Below the pieces are notes generated by a model. The model was not told the DNA's origin, did not search any database, and saw only the letters and a program-made list of their open reading frames with translations. From positions 558,001 through 622,000 of the forward strand of contig NZ_SJKD01000004.1 of the NCBI RefSeq assembly GCF_004331485.1: a stretch of 64,000 nt of DNA, written 5' to 3'. The stretch comes from Kribbella capetownensis. Its GTDB lineage: Bacteria; Actinomycetota; Actinomycetes; Propionibacteriales; Kribbellaceae. How positions within the stretch are numbered: the stretch's first letter is position 1; each line of letters starts with the position of its first letter. Below are positions 32,279-41,201 of this stretch, piece after piece. The translations under genes and the position numbers were made by a program.

Positions 32279-32878
32279 ATGGCAGTCGTGAACCGCGGGT
32301 TCGAGGGGAGAGGCCGCCCTGACGACCACAGACTTCCACCCGGTCAGCACCTCACCGAGGACTTCCCGGTGTTGTCGGCGAGCGTGACTCCACTGATCCC
32401 CAAGGACAAGTGGGAGTTGACGGTCACGTCGGAGACCGGTGCGCAGCGACGCTGGAGCTGGCACGACCTGCTGGCCCTTCCGGCCGAGCCGGTGATGGCC
32501 GACATCCACTGTGTCACCAGGTGGTCCAAGTTCGGGACTCACTGGGAGGGGGTCTCCGTTGATGCCGTCCTTGCTGACGTGACCACTGAGGCGACCCATG
32601 TCATGGTCAGCTCCTACGGTGGCTACACGACCAACCTGCCGCTGGCAGAGCTCCGCGGCGGGAAGGCCTGGATCGCCTACCGCTACGAGGGACAGGACCT
32701 CGGGGCGTTGCACGGCGGCCCGGCCCGTCTGCTTGTCCCGCACCTGTACTTCTGGAAGTCGGCCAAGTGGCTGAACGGGCTGCAACTGCTGTTGCAGGAC
32801 GAGCCAGGCTTCTGGGAGCGAGCTGGGTACCACAATCACGGTGACCCCTGGCGCGAGGAGCGCTACGACTTCGATTGA
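32279..32878 (+). CDS. Sulfite-oxidase-like molybdopterin oxidoreductase, copy 2
   Basis: 199 residues, collinear with the protein encoded at 22724: the ligand cysteine is C78 in ADIHCVTRW, and YGGYTTNLPLAEL, LVPHLYFWKSAKW and GYHNHGDPW are kept. Unlike copy 1 it has no FNR-like or zinc-ribbon partner next to it, so it may use the same reductase or another donor. Cytosolic. GAGGAGG six bases before the ATG. Position directly after the sigma gene suggests that it is under stress control. Confidence 0.84.
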   Translation: MAVVNRGFEGRGRPDDHRLPPGQHLTEDFPVLSASVTPLIPKDKWELTVTSETGAQRRWSWHDLLALPAEPVMADIHCVTRWSKFGTHWEGVSVDAVLADVTTEATHVMVSSYGGYTTNLPLAELRGGKAWIAYRYEGQDLGALHGGPARLLVPHLYFWKSAKWLNGLQLLLQDEPGFWERAGYHNHGDPWREERYDFD

Positions 32879-32907
32879 GTGGTACCGCGAGCCGGGCCCG
32901 CGGCGGT

Positions 32908-33771
32908 CTACTTGACGGTCTCGTCGTAGAAACTGTTGATTCCGTCAACAATCTCGTCCAGGCAGTCCTCGACCGCGAAGTGTCCGGAGTCGAGGCGAAT
33001 CAGCTTGGCGTCGGGCAGATCGCGCAGGTACGCCTCTCCGCCGGCCGGGGTGAAGAAGATGTCTCCCTGGCCCCAGAAGATCAACGTCTTGGGCTGGTCG
33101 CGGCGCAGCCGAGTCTGCCAGGTCGGGTACTGGGCGGCGTTCGTCTGGTAGTCGTAGAAGAGATCCAGCTGCACCCGGTGCGCGTTCGGCCGCGCCAGGA
33201 AGTGCAGATCCAGGTTCCAGTTGTCCGGGCTGATCTTCGTCGGATCAGGATGACCGGCCAGGTAGATCGCTCGCACTGACTCCGGCCCGAGGAGTGCCTC
33301 GAGCGGCGCTTCGGTCTCGGCGTTGCGGTTGGTCCAGAGGACGTGACGAATCCCGTCCCAGATCTCGGTGAACCCCTCTGCGTAGAGGTTGGCGTTCTGG
33401 ATGATCTGCCACTGGAGCCAGTCCGGATGAAGGGAGATCAGCCGGTTCCCGATCGGGCTTCCGTAGTCCTGCATGTACAGCCCCATCGGTCCGGTGAAGT
33501 CGATGGCCAGCAACGCCTCGTCGACGATCTCCGCGAGGTGGTCGAAGGTGTAGTCCCACTCCGCCGGATCCGGCATCTCGGTGTTCCCGAAGCCGGGGTA
33601 GTCGATCGCGACCAGGTGGAATCTGTCCGCGAGGGCCGGCATGAGGTTCCGGAACTGGTGGGACGAGGAGGGGAATCCGCCCAGCAACAGGAGTTTCGGT
33701 GCTCCGGGCTTACCCGCTTCGCGGTAGAAGACCTCCAAGCCGCCGGCGGACACGGTCTGAAAACTCGTCAT
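32908..33771 (-). CDS. Alpha/beta hydrolase, haloalkane dehalogenase/epoxide hydrolase type
   Basis: 287 residues. The nucleophile elbow reads MQDYGSPIG, with an aspartate instead of serine, as in dehalogenases and epoxide hydrolases; the oxyanion region is LGGFPSSSHQFR, and the base histidine is in DSGHFAVED. A cap domain lies at about residues 130-215. It should open epoxides or remove halide from small molecules via an ester intermediate. The ATG at 33771 follows GGAG at six bases; a 19-residue N-terminal extension from 33828 is unlikely. Upstream, CGAGCGCTCG (33805-33814) is a short palindrome. Confidence 0.8.
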   Translation of the reverse strand: MTSFQTVSAGGLEVFYREAGKPGAPKLLLLGGFPSSSHQFRNLMPALADRFHLVAIDYPGFGNTEMPDPAEWDYTFDHLAEIVDEALLAIDFTGPMGLYMQDYGSPIGNRLISLHPDWLQWQIIQNANLYAEGFTEIWDGIRHVLWTNRNAETEAPLEALLGPESVRAIYLAGHPDPTKISPDNWNLDLHFLARPNAHRVQLDLFYDYQTNAAQYPTWQTRLRRDQPKTLIFWGQGDIFFTPAGGEAYLRDLPDAKLIRLDSGHFAVEDCLDEIVDGINSFYDETVK

Positions 33772-34007
33772 GGACACTCCACAGTCGTTCCACAGGGACG
33801 TGATCGAGCGCTCGCTCGTCAGGGGCATCGTTCGGGCTCACGTGATCGGCCCAGGCGCCCGCTCTCGTACGACTTGGCCTCCGGGACAGATCGGTTTCTT
33901 ACCTGGCACTTTCGCCCGTCCACCGCGAGGGTTCACAGGATTGAGGAGGCCGGGCAACCGTGCGGCTCGAGGTCGCGCGGCCGCCCGGGCCGCACCGCCA
34001 TCTGGCA

Positions 34008-34781
34008 TCAGTTGCGGCCGGCCATCACGCCCCCGTCGACGTTGAGAATCGCGCCGGTGATCCAGCTGGCCTCGGGGGAGAGCAGGAAGACGATCGAGGA
34101 GGCGATGTCCTGGGCTGTTCCGACCCGTCCCAACGGGTGGAAGCCGTCGAAACTCTTCACGGTCTCCTCGAGTTTGTCGGCGGGGATGAAGCCCTCGTAC
34201 AACGGCGTGGCCACCACCGCAGGAGCCACAGCGTTGACGCGAATGCCGTCGGCCGCCAGTTCCATGGCCAAGTTGTGGGTCAGGGCATGCAGACCGGCTT
34301 TCGCCATCGAGTACGCCGTCGCCGGCGTCGCCGCGATCGCTTGATGTGCCCACATGCTGCCGATGTTGACGATCGCACCGCCGGAACCCGCAGCCTTCAT
34401 ACCCCGCACCACGGTCTGGGTCAGGAAGAACGTCGCCCGGTCCAGCTCCAGGTACGCGTCGTAGTCCTCCTGGTTGTAGTCGAGGAACGGCTTGGGAATG
34501 AAGAACCCGGCCGCGTTGACCAGCAGCGTCGCATCGGCATGCTCGTCCGCGAGCTGCGCTTGCACGTCTTCCACCTGCTTGCGATCCGCGAGATCGGCAG
34601 TGATGCCCCAGGCCTTCGTCTTCTTGCCGAGTTCGGCGACCGTGTCGTCGACCTTCGCCTGCTGACGGCCGACGATGACGGCCTCGGCTCCTTGCGCCAC
34701 GGCGTCCGCAGCTGTCTGTCGCCCCATGCCACTGCTGCCACCGACCACGATGAGCTTGCGGCCTTCGAAGTACCCACTCAT
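34008..34781 (-). CDS. Short-chain dehydrogenase/reductase
   Basis: 257 residues, classical SDR. Cofactor motif GGSSGMGRQ at about residues 14-22, NAAG at about 88, catalytic serine in NIGSMWAHQ and YSMAK with the active-site tyrosine and lysine. C-terminal WITGAILNVDGG is typical. NAD(P)-dependent oxidation or reduction of an unidentified alcohol or ketone. AGGGGCAGCTC precedes the ATG. About 236 bp of non-coding DNA without clear features separates it from the hydrolase gene downstream. Confidence 0.87.
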   Translation of the reverse strand: MSGYFEGRKLIVVGGSSGMGRQTAADAVAQGAEAVIVGRQQAKVDDTVAELGKKTKAWGITADLADRKQVEDVQAQLADEHADATLLVNAAGFFIPKPFLDYNQEDYDAYLELDRATFFLTQTVVRGMKAAGSGGAIVNIGSMWAHQAIAATPATAYSMAKAGLHALTHNLAMELAADGIRVNAVAPAVVATPLYEGFIPADKLEETVKSFDGFHPLGRVGTAQDIASSIVFLLSPEASWITGAILNVDGGVMAGRN

Positions 34782-34806
34782 GAGCTGCCCCTAGATCTGT
34801 GCCAGG

Positions 34807-34820
34807 CCGGGTTGACCCGG
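34807..34820. terminator. Small hairpin between two minus-strand genes
   Basis: CCGGGT-TG-ACCCGG, 6-bp stem with a 2-bp nominal loop, located just after the end of the GNAT fusion gene and before the SDR gene. Could reduce read-through; short, so low weight. Confidence 0.35.
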
Positions 34821-34853
34821 ATGTCCTGTTCGTGTGCCGATCGGGTGCTGCCC

Positions 34854-35903
34854 TTACTGGTTCTCGCGATCCGAGTGGGCCTGCGACGGATCGGGTTCGG
34901 CCGGGAGGTCGGCGACGTCGGCGGTTCCGAACAGGTAATGAGAGAAGGTCGAATGACGATTCGCGTGCTCCATCGGCTCGTCCGGAAGCCCTCGTCCTTC
35001 CAGCTCGTCCCAGGTCGAGTCGGCGATGCGCCACAGCTGGTGTGCTATGCGTCCGGCCACTCCGGCATGCGGCGAGTTGGGGTGCGGTCTGGTCGGCGAG
35101 CTCCACTGCCGTTTCGCCAAGGCCCAGGCAAGATCCTCGGAGCCGCCGGCATCATGGAGTTGCTCGAGACCGGACACGATTCTGGTCTCCAACGAGTCGT
35201 GCTCATCCAGTAGCCGTTCGGTCTCTCGCCAGATCTCGGCTGCGCTCAGATTCAGAAAGCGCGCGTCGCCGTACACCTTGCCCTTGAGTACCCGCAGCGT
35301 CTGTTCGAGCTGTTTGAGGTTGTCGAGAAGGACCGCGGCGTCCTGACCGGAAGAGGACCTGGAAGCGGTGAGCAGAACGTCGGCGGCGGCCGCGGCGTGC
35401 TGTGCGGCAACAGCTGTGAACTGGTCGGTGGTGCGACGTCTCTCGAACCCGTCGACCTTCGGATCCTGAGAACGCGCGGCGAGCTCGCTGAGCCTGGCGT
35501 GCTGGATCTGCACGAGCCGCTGCAGCGGGTTGGAACGGCCGTCCTGCCGTTTCTCGTCCACCTGGGACTTGGAGCGGGGCTGGATGGGTGGGTGCGACGG
35601 ATCGAGTACCACCAGGTACTCCGGATTGCCCTGAAGGAACCCCTCGACCGCAGGGCAGTAATTCGTGATCTGGACTCCCTCGGTGATGAGGTCGTCGAGG
35701 ACCGCCTTGATCAGTGCCGTGGCGAGTCCACGGCCGCGGAGATCCGCTGTGACTTCGGTATGCCCCAGGACACGCCTTCGGCCGAGAACACGGAAGTCGA
35801 GGGTCCCTACCGTCGTTCCTTCTGCGCGCAGCTCGTACCTTCGCAGGTCGTAGTTCTCGACCACGGTCAGGTTGCGCTGGGAGTCGTTCATCAAGATTCT
35901 CAT
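34854..35903 (-). CDS. GNAT (YjdJ-type) domain fused to a hemerythrin-like helical domain
   Basis: 349 residues. The first about 100 are a compact acetyltransferase of the Pfam GCN5-related N-acetyltransferase 2 type: VGTLDFRVLGRRRVLGHTEV, then the acetyl-CoA loop RGRGLATALIKAVLDD and CPAVEGFLQGNPEY. A charged linker (about 105-125) leads into a helical part with histidines and acidic residues (AAQHAAAAADVLLTA, LLDEHDSLETRI) and the RPHPNSPHAGVAGRIAHQLW segment that I associate with actinobacterial hemerythrin-like proteins. The domain could bind a di-iron centre or sense oxidants. AGAGGTG six bases before the ATG. Its start shares one base with the stop of the DUF5709 gene, so both are cotranscribed. 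Confidence 0.7.
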   Translation of the reverse strand: MRILMNDSQRNLTVVENYDLRRYELRAEGTTVGTLDFRVLGRRRVLGHTEVTADLRGRGLATALIKAVLDDLITEGVQITNYCPAVEGFLQGNPEYLVVLDPSHPPIQPRSKSQVDEKRQDGRSNPLQRLVQIQHARLSELAARSQDPKVDGFERRRTTDQFTAVAAQHAAAAADVLLTASRSSSGQDAAVLLDNLKQLEQTLRVLKGKVYGDARFLNLSAAEIWRETERLLDEHDSLETRIVSGLEQLHDAGGSEDLAWALAKRQWSSPTRPHPNSPHAGVAGRIAHQLWRIADSTWDELEGRGLPDEPMEHANRHSTFSHYLFGTADVADLPAEPDPSQAHSDRENQ

Positions 35904-36202
35904 CAGTTCACCTCTGCGAGCTCCAGCGGCTCGTCGTCCACCACGTGGATCGCGGCCTCTTCGGCGCTCGCAGCGCCCGCGTCGATCCCGACGTCGGCCG
36001 CAACGAGCTCTTCCTCGAAATCGAAGTGCGACCCCTCGTCCGGGGTCGCGAGACGACCGGCACGGTCCCGGCCGACCTCCGGGCCATCGCCATACTCCGA
36101 CGGGTCGGAGACCCCCCGCCCGTCGAGCGTGTCGGAGAACTGCAGCTGATCCTCGTCGTCCACGCTGTAACTGCCGTAATACTCTCGACTGACCTCGCTC
36201 AT
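35903..36202 (-). CDS. DUF5709 family acidic protein
   Basis: 99 residues, strongly acidic, probably poorly ordered. DQLQFSDTLDGRGVSDPSEYGDGP followed by GRLATPDEGSHFDFEEE and a terminal EEAAIHVVDDEP matches the actinobacterial DUF5709 pattern. Function unknown; members are often stress-associated. CAGGAGG four bases before the ATG at 36202. Overlaps the GNAT fusion gene by one base (TGATG). Confidence 0.8.
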   Translation of the reverse strand: MSEVSREYYGSYSVDDEDQLQFSDTLDGRGVSDPSEYGDGPEVGRDRAGRLATPDEGSHFDFEEELVAADVGIDAGAASAEEAAIHVVDDEPLELAEVN

Positions 36203-36414
36203 ACGTCCTCCTGACTGCGGGCCGGCGGCGTGCCGGCTTCTCACGAGGATTGGTGTCGGCCCCGGCCGAGGTGTTTACCGGTCAGTGAGATCACGCTGAA
36301 CCTGCCCCCCGCGGCCAGGCAGCATCGATCAAGGACACCACCGAGGTATGCTCCCTCGATGGCGGACCGTTCGCTGATCTCCACGAAGCAGCACCAATCG
36401 TTGCTCAGCCCCGA

Positions 36415-36420
36415 TAAGCT
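36415..36420 (+). promoter_or_regulatory. -10 box (TAAGCT) for a leaderless tetR transcript
   Basis: TAAGCT ends six bases before the GTG start of the TetR gene, which has no Shine-Dalgarno sequence. No -35 element is evident. Confidence 0.5.
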
Positions 36421-36426
36421 CGTGGC

Positions 36427-37065
36427 GTGCCCGAGACAGTGAACGAGCTCGATCGCCGCCTGACCGCCCGCGGCGCGGCGACGCGAGCCCGGATCGTTGC
36501 GTCCGCCGACGAGTTGATGTCCCTCAAGGGTGCTGCCGCGACCACGCTCGACGACGTGACAGCGGCGAGCGGGACGAGCAAGTCGCAGTTCTACCGGCAT
36601 TTCAGCGACAAGAGCGCCTTGGTCCAGGCGGTCGTCGCCTTGCGGGGGAGCCGGGTGCTCGAGCGTGAGGAACAGTACCTCCGCAGGGTCGACTCGTTCA
36701 GTGGCCTCGACCGCTGGTGCCGCGCCATCCTCCAGCGAGTCACAGCACGCCGTGGAGCGCGGGGCTGCGAACTCGGGGCATTGTCGACCGAACTCGCCGA
36801 CCAGGACGAGGCAGCCCGCATCGATCTCGAGGCGGCCCTGACATCGTGGATCTCCCTGCTGACCGCCGCGCTCGAGCGGATGAAGGCGAACGGCACACTG
36901 TCCGAGGACGCTGACCCACAGACGCTCGCAACCGGCATCATGGCCGCGCTCCAGGGCGGATATGTTCTCGCCCAGGCAGCCCGCGATCCCGGACCGATGC
37001 AGGTCGCACTCGACCTTGCGATGAATTCGGTCCGAGCGTACGCAACGTCGGCCAACGAGAAGTAG
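36427..37065 (+). CDS. TetR/AcrR-family transcriptional regulator
   Basis: 212 residues. Helix-turn-helix TTLDDVTAASGTSKSQFYRHFSDK at about 38-61, in the usual TetR position, then an all-helical ligand domain with a single cysteine (GARGCELGAL), as in the TetR C-terminal 15/16 group. Dimeric repressor expected. The GTG is leaderless. A degenerate SDR gene lies 71 bp downstream on the same strand and may be its target or partner. The TGGACGGTAYCGTCCA palindromes elsewhere in the window have TetR-like symmetry, but none is found in front of this gene. Confidence 0.85.
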   Translation: MPETVNELDRRLTARGAATRARIVASADELMSLKGAAATTLDDVTAASGTSKSQFYRHFSDKSALVQAVVALRGSRVLEREEQYLRRVDSFSGLDRWCRAILQRVTARRGARGCELGALSTELADQDEAARIDLEAALTSWISLLTAALERMKANGTLSEDADPQTLATGIMAALQGGYVLAQAARDPGPMQVALDLAMNSVRAYATSANEK

Positions 37066-37136
37066 AGCGGCGGTCCGCCGGACGGTGAACATCGCCGTAC
37101 AGGTAAGAGCCGGGCGTCGTAGCGACTCCAACAACC

Positions 37137-37925
37137 ATGTTCGCAGGCGTGAATCCGGCAGGACCCTTCGCCGGCAGAGTTGCCATGGTGACCGGCGGAG
37201 GCAGTGCGATCGGACGGGCGATTGCCGGGCAGTTGGGTGCTGCCGGCGTCGCGGTCGCGGTCGTTGCCCTGTCGAGCGCTCGTGCCGAGGCCACCGTCGA
37301 GGCCGTCCGCGCAGCCGGGGGAGAGGCGGCGGGGTTCGCTGCTGATTTCCACGATCCCGGGTCGATTCCTGACCTCGTCCACGCCGTCGAGCAGGTCTTC
37401 GGCGAGGTCGACATCCTGGTCAACAACGCCGCCACTGTGACACCGCTCGGCCCTGTCGCCGACCTCGACTCGGCGGCTGTACTGCGTGCCCTCACCATCA
37501 ATGTCGCCAGCGTGGTGACCCTCGCAGGCATGGTGATCCCAGCGATGAGCCGCCATGGCTGGGGGCGGATCGCCAATGTCTGCGGTGTCATCGGCAACCT
37601 GGCCTCCTGGGCCGGTGGAAACGTCTACGCGGCCTGTGCCGCTGCGCTGGAAGCACATACCGTGAACCTCGCCGCGGAGCTCACCGGCACCGGTATCACG
37701 GTCAACGCCCTGCGTGTGCACAGGATGGGTACGTCACTGCGGACGTGGCTCGCCGGCGTAGATCCCGCGGCGATCGACGATCCGTTGATCCGGCGGTTCG
37801 TTGTCAGCCAGACCGACGTCGGCATCGTCGACTTCGACGGGTCGGCCGCAGACCTGCTGGGTCGCCTGGCGACGACGGAGACAGGCCGTATCTGGAATGC
37901 CGTGCACCGTGGCCCGGTGGGCTGA
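37137..37925 (+). CDS. SDR-fold protein lacking the catalytic Ser and Lys
   Basis: 262 residues with a normal SDR cofactor motif (TGGGSAIGRAI) and NNAA. At the active site the usual N-[IV]-S-S is NVCG and the usual YxxxK is YAACA, so the catalytic serine and lysine are both missing while the tyrosine remains. It is therefore probably not a standard dehydrogenase; a regulatory NAD(P)-binding role (NmrA-like sensing) or an altered reaction is possible. No clear Shine-Dalgarno before the ATG; a GTG at 37149 is an alternative. Cotranscription with the TetR gene seems likely. Confidence 0.75.
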   Translation: MFAGVNPAGPFAGRVAMVTGGGSAIGRAIAGQLGAAGVAVAVVALSSARAEATVEAVRAAGGEAAGFAADFHDPGSIPDLVHAVEQVFGEVDILVNNAATVTPLGPVADLDSAAVLRALTINVASVVTLAGMVIPAMSRHGWGRIANVCGVIGNLASWAGGNVYAACAAALEAHTVNLAAELTGTGITVNALRVHRMGTSLRTWLAGVDPAAIDDPLIRRFVVSQTDVGIVDFDGSAADLLGRLATTETGRIWNAVHRGPVG

Positions 37926-38039
37926 CGCCTGTTTGCTACCTCGACCTCCGCCTTCCCCGAAAGATCAGGGCTCGGCCGTGCCACAAGTCAGGTGTCTGCC
38001 GGTTCTCAACTGATGCAGTGAACGGACGGAGGCGAGTCG

Positions 38040-39380
38040 GTGCGCAGAATCCTGGTGATCGGTGGTGGGTACGCCGGGTTCTACACGGCGTGGAAGCTGG
38101 AGAAGAAGCTCCGGCGCGACGAGGCCGAGGTGGTCGTGGTCGATCCGCGGCCGTACATGACCTACCAGCCGTTCCTGCCCGAGGTCGTGGCCGGCTCGAT
38201 CGAGGCGCGGCACGCGGCGGTGTCGCTGCGCCGCAACCTGCCCCGGACCAAGCTGGTCGCGGGCATGGTGAACAACATCGCGCACGCGGACCGGACGGTC
38301 ACGATCCGGCCGGCACAGGGGCCGGATTTCACCATGACGTACGACATCCTGGTGGTGACCGCCGGCGCGGTGACCCGGACGTTCGACGTTCCCGGCGTGG
38401 CCGACCGGGCGATCGGGATGAAGCACGTCGAGGAAGCGGTGGCGATCCGGGACCGGGTGCTGACTGCGTTCGACGAGGCGGCCTGTCTGCCGCCGGGCCG
38501 GGACCGGAGCAGGCTACTCACCTTCACCTTCGTCGGCGGTGGCTTCTCCGGTGTGGAGGGGTTCGCCGAGCTGATGTCGCTGGCGCAGGCGCTGGTCAAG
38601 CACTATCCGGAGCTGTCCGCGGACGACCTGGCGTTCCACCTGGTCGAGGCGACCGCGCGGATCCTGCCGGAGGTGACCGAGAAGCCCGGCCGGTGGGTGG
38701 TGAGGATGCTCGAACGCCGTGGCGCGCACGTGCACCTGGCCACCACGATGGACTCGGCCGAGGACGGCCACGTGGTGCTGTCGGACGGGACGGAGTTCGA
38801 CTCCGAGCTGGTCGTCTGGACCGCGGGCAATGCCGCGACGCGGCTGCTGCGCAACTACACCGATCTACCGCACACCCCGCGTGGACTGGTCCAGGTCCGC
38901 GCAGACCTGCGGATCGGCACCGACGCCGAGATCGTGCCGGACGCCTGGTCCGCGGGTGACGACGCCGCCGTACCCGACCTGGCGTCGTCGGCACCGGGTG
39001 GGTTCACGGTTCCGAACGCGCAGAACGCCGTCCGGCAGGGCAAGCGGCTGGCGAAGAACCTGGTCCGGGCGCTGCGCGGCCGCGAACCGAAGAACTACGT
39101 GCACCACAGCTTCGGCGCGATCGCGACCCTCGGCCTGGGGAAGGGGATCTTCCAGTACCGCGGCTTCGTGATCAAGGGCCTCCTGGCGTGGCTGATGCAC
39201 CGCGGATACCACCTGCTCGCCATCCCGACCTGGGATCGCAAGGTCCGGGTTCTCGCTGTCTGGCTGGTCGCGTTCTTGTACGGGCGCGACATCGTCTCGC
39301 TGGCCTCGGTCCAGAGTCCGCGCGAGGCCTTCCGGGCCGAGGCCAAGGCGAACGCGCTCGGCTCGGCCCGCTCGGCGTGA
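38040..39380 (+). CDS. ndh: Type II NADH dehydrogenase (NDH-2)
   Basis: 446 residues. FAD motif VIGGGYAGFYTAWKLEKKL at the N-terminus, a second dinucleotide motif FTFVGGGFSGVEGFAEL at about 165 for NADH, and the AGDDAAVPD segment near 320. The C-terminal region (about 370-420) is amphipathic and attaches the enzyme to the inner face of the membrane. It oxidises NADH and reduces menaquinone without pumping protons. GGAGG seven bases before the GTG. Monocistronic by spacing (114 bp upstream, 74 bp downstream). Confidence 0.87.
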   Translation: MRRILVIGGGYAGFYTAWKLEKKLRRDEAEVVVVDPRPYMTYQPFLPEVVAGSIEARHAAVSLRRNLPRTKLVAGMVNNIAHADRTVTIRPAQGPDFTMTYDILVVTAGAVTRTFDVPGVADRAIGMKHVEEAVAIRDRVLTAFDEAACLPPGRDRSRLLTFTFVGGGFSGVEGFAELMSLAQALVKHYPELSADDLAFHLVEATARILPEVTEKPGRWVVRMLERRGAHVHLATTMDSAEDGHVVLSDGTEFDSELVVWTAGNAATRLLRNYTDLPHTPRGLVQVRADLRIGTDAEIVPDAWSAGDDAAVPDLASSAPGGFTVPNAQNAVRQGKRLAKNLVRALRGREPKNYVHHSFGAIATLGLGKGIFQYRGFVIKGLLAWLMHRGYHLLAIPTWDRKVRVLAVWLVAFLYGRDIVSLASVQSPREAFRAEAKANALGSARSA

Positions 39381-39454
39381 CGTCCGGCCGCAGTACCCAG
39401 CCCCGAAACTCCGGAGACGCCGCGTTGGTTCAAACAACAGAGAGGCACGGCTCG

Positions 39455-40687
39455 ATGCAACAGGTGACACCAAGGACCACCCTGGGCGGTCGGGACAGAA
39501 CGATCCGGCTGGCGTTCGTCTCCGCGGTGGTCTCGCTGGTGGCCGTGTTTGCCGCGGTGGGCTCGACCATCCCCTTGTTCAACATCTATCGAGCCGAGGA
39601 CGGGTTCACCAACGCCGGCATCTCGCTGACCGTCGTCGCCTACTCCGCCGCTACCCTCAGCACACTGCTGGTGCTGGGACGACTGTCCAATCATGTCGGC
39701 CGACGACCGCCCGCGATCGCCAGCCTCGGACTGCTCGTCCTGGGTTGTCTGCTGCTGTTGAACGTGCATGACATCGGCATCCTGATCGCGGGTCGGCTCC
39801 TGATGGGCCTTGGCGCCGGGCTGGCCAGCAGTAGCCTCACCGCCTACATCGTCGACAGCGCGCCGGCCAGGCCGGCCTGGCTGGCCTCCGTTGCCTCCAG
39901 CCAAACAGTGATGTTCGGACTCGCCACCGGAGCCATCGCCTCCGGTGCCTTGGTCCAGTTCGGCCCGTGGCCACGTGACCTCATCTACCTGGTTGTCATC
40001 GGCCTGCTCCTCCTGTCTGCCGCGCTCGTTGCGATCAGTCCGGAGACCGTGACGCCGTCGCCGGGAGGTTGGCGTTCACTGCGTCCCAGCGTTCGCGTGC
40101 CGATCCGAGTCCGGCATCTGCTGCCGGTCGCGGCCGCGGTGCTCCTGGCCACCTGGGCAACCGGAGCCTTCTACCAAGCCTTCGTGCCCGCACTGGTCGC
40201 AGATCAACTTCGCACCAGCAACTCGCTCGTTCTCGGACTGGTGTTCGCCGCTTACATGGGCCCCAGCGCGCTGGGCGCCCCCCTCGGCGGCCGGTTCTCA
40301 CCGGCGGCGGCTCAGCGCATCGGCATGATCGCCTTCCTGGCTGGATGGACCGGCCTCATCACAGCGATTGCCACCGGCACACTGCCGTTGTTCATTGCCG
40401 CAACCATCGTTGCGGGAGCCGCTCAGGGCATCGCCATCAGCGCCGTCACCCGTGGACTGCTGGACGGCAGCACCCTGGCCGACCGGGCACCGATCTTCGC
40501 CGTGGTCTATCTCCTCAGCTACAGCGGCGCGACCGTTCCCAGCCTCATCTCCGCGCAACTCACCAACGTCTTCTCGCTACCGCACATCGCTCTCGGATAC
40601 GGCGTACTCGCTCTCCTCGCCACCCTGTTCACCGTCGCCGCCGCACACAACCCGTACCCCGAGGCGACCGGCGAGCATGCACGATGA
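39455..40687 (+). CDS. MFS transporter
   Basis: 410 residues, about twelve transmembrane helices, with the cytoplasmic loop RLSNHVGRRPP between helices 2 and 3 (MFS motif A variant) and GRLLMGLGAGLASSSL (motif C-like) in helix 5. Likely a drug- or metabolite-efflux proton antiporter. The ATG at 39455 follows GAGAGG at ten bases and starts directly before the first helix. A SnoaL-like gene follows 58 bp downstream and may be on the same transcript. Confidence 0.83.
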   Translation: MQQVTPRTTLGGRDRTIRLAFVSAVVSLVAVFAAVGSTIPLFNIYRAEDGFTNAGISLTVVAYSAATLSTLLVLGRLSNHVGRRPPAIASLGLLVLGCLLLLNVHDIGILIAGRLLMGLGAGLASSSLTAYIVDSAPARPAWLASVASSQTVMFGLATGAIASGALVQFGPWPRDLIYLVVIGLLLLSAALVAISPETVTPSPGGWRSLRPSVRVPIRVRHLLPVAAAVLLATWATGAFYQAFVPALVADQLRTSNSLVLGLVFAAYMGPSALGAPLGGRFSPAAAQRIGMIAFLAGWTGLITAIATGTLPLFIAATIVAGAAQGIAISAVTRGLLDGSTLADRAPIFAVVYLLSYSGATVPSLISAQLTNVFSLPHIALGYGVLALLATLFTVAAAHNPYPEATGEHAR

Positions 40688-40745
40688 CGCCGATCGCGGT
40701 GCACACCTACAACGACCATCGGACCGCACACAAAGGAGTAAGAAG

Positions 40746-41126
40746 ATGAGCGAAACCAAGCAGTCGGCCGAGGATCTGGCCATCCTCGAACGGCTCAACC
40801 TCGACTACGTCGAGGCCGACCAGGCCAGCGATGCCACCCGCTTCAGCGAGTTGCTTGCCGAAGATTTCGTCGTACAGACTCCGGGCGTCACCCGCAACCG
40901 CGCCGAGTTCCTCGAGTACATCGCCAAGCCGCGGCCCTTCAAGGATCTCGCTGTGCACGACGTCAAGGTCCGCATCCTCAGCGATGTCGCCCTGATCCAC
41001 GGGCGCAGCACCTACACGCTGCTCGCCAACGGCGCGGAGCAGGAAGCTCTGTACACGGACGCTTACCAGAAGCGTGAAGGCACCTGGGTCTGCGTCTCAG
41101 CCTGCGCGATCGCCCCGGGCACCTGA
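40746..41126 (+). CDS. SnoaL/DUF4440-like protein
   Basis: 126 residues with the NTF2-like cone fold: long first helix (SAEDLAILERLNLDYVEADQ), FSELLAEDFVVQTPGVTRNRAEF and the closing strands LIHGRSTYTLLANG and GTWVCVSACAIAP. Often annotated as nuclear-transport-factor-2-like; could be a small-molecule isomerase or binding protein. AAAGGAG before the ATG. Possibly cotranscribed with the MFS exporter; convergent with the large LuxR-type regulator. Confidence 0.75.
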   Translation: MSETKQSAEDLAILERLNLDYVEADQASDATRFSELLAEDFVVQTPGVTRNRAEFLEYIAKPRPFKDLAVHDVKVRILSDVALIHGRSTYTLLANGAEQEALYTDAYQKREGTWVCVSACAIAPGT

Positions 41127-41201
41127 CCTCTTTCCTGTGCTGCCGGACACCGGCTCACCGGACTCGTGCGAACAGCTCAGTCGGTGTGATCAGTCCGCCG
41201 A

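Noticed and set aside
33805..33814. CGAGCGCTCG palindrome upstream of the dehalogenase-like hydrolase
   Set aside because: GC-only 10-mer without extension; expected by chance at this base composition.
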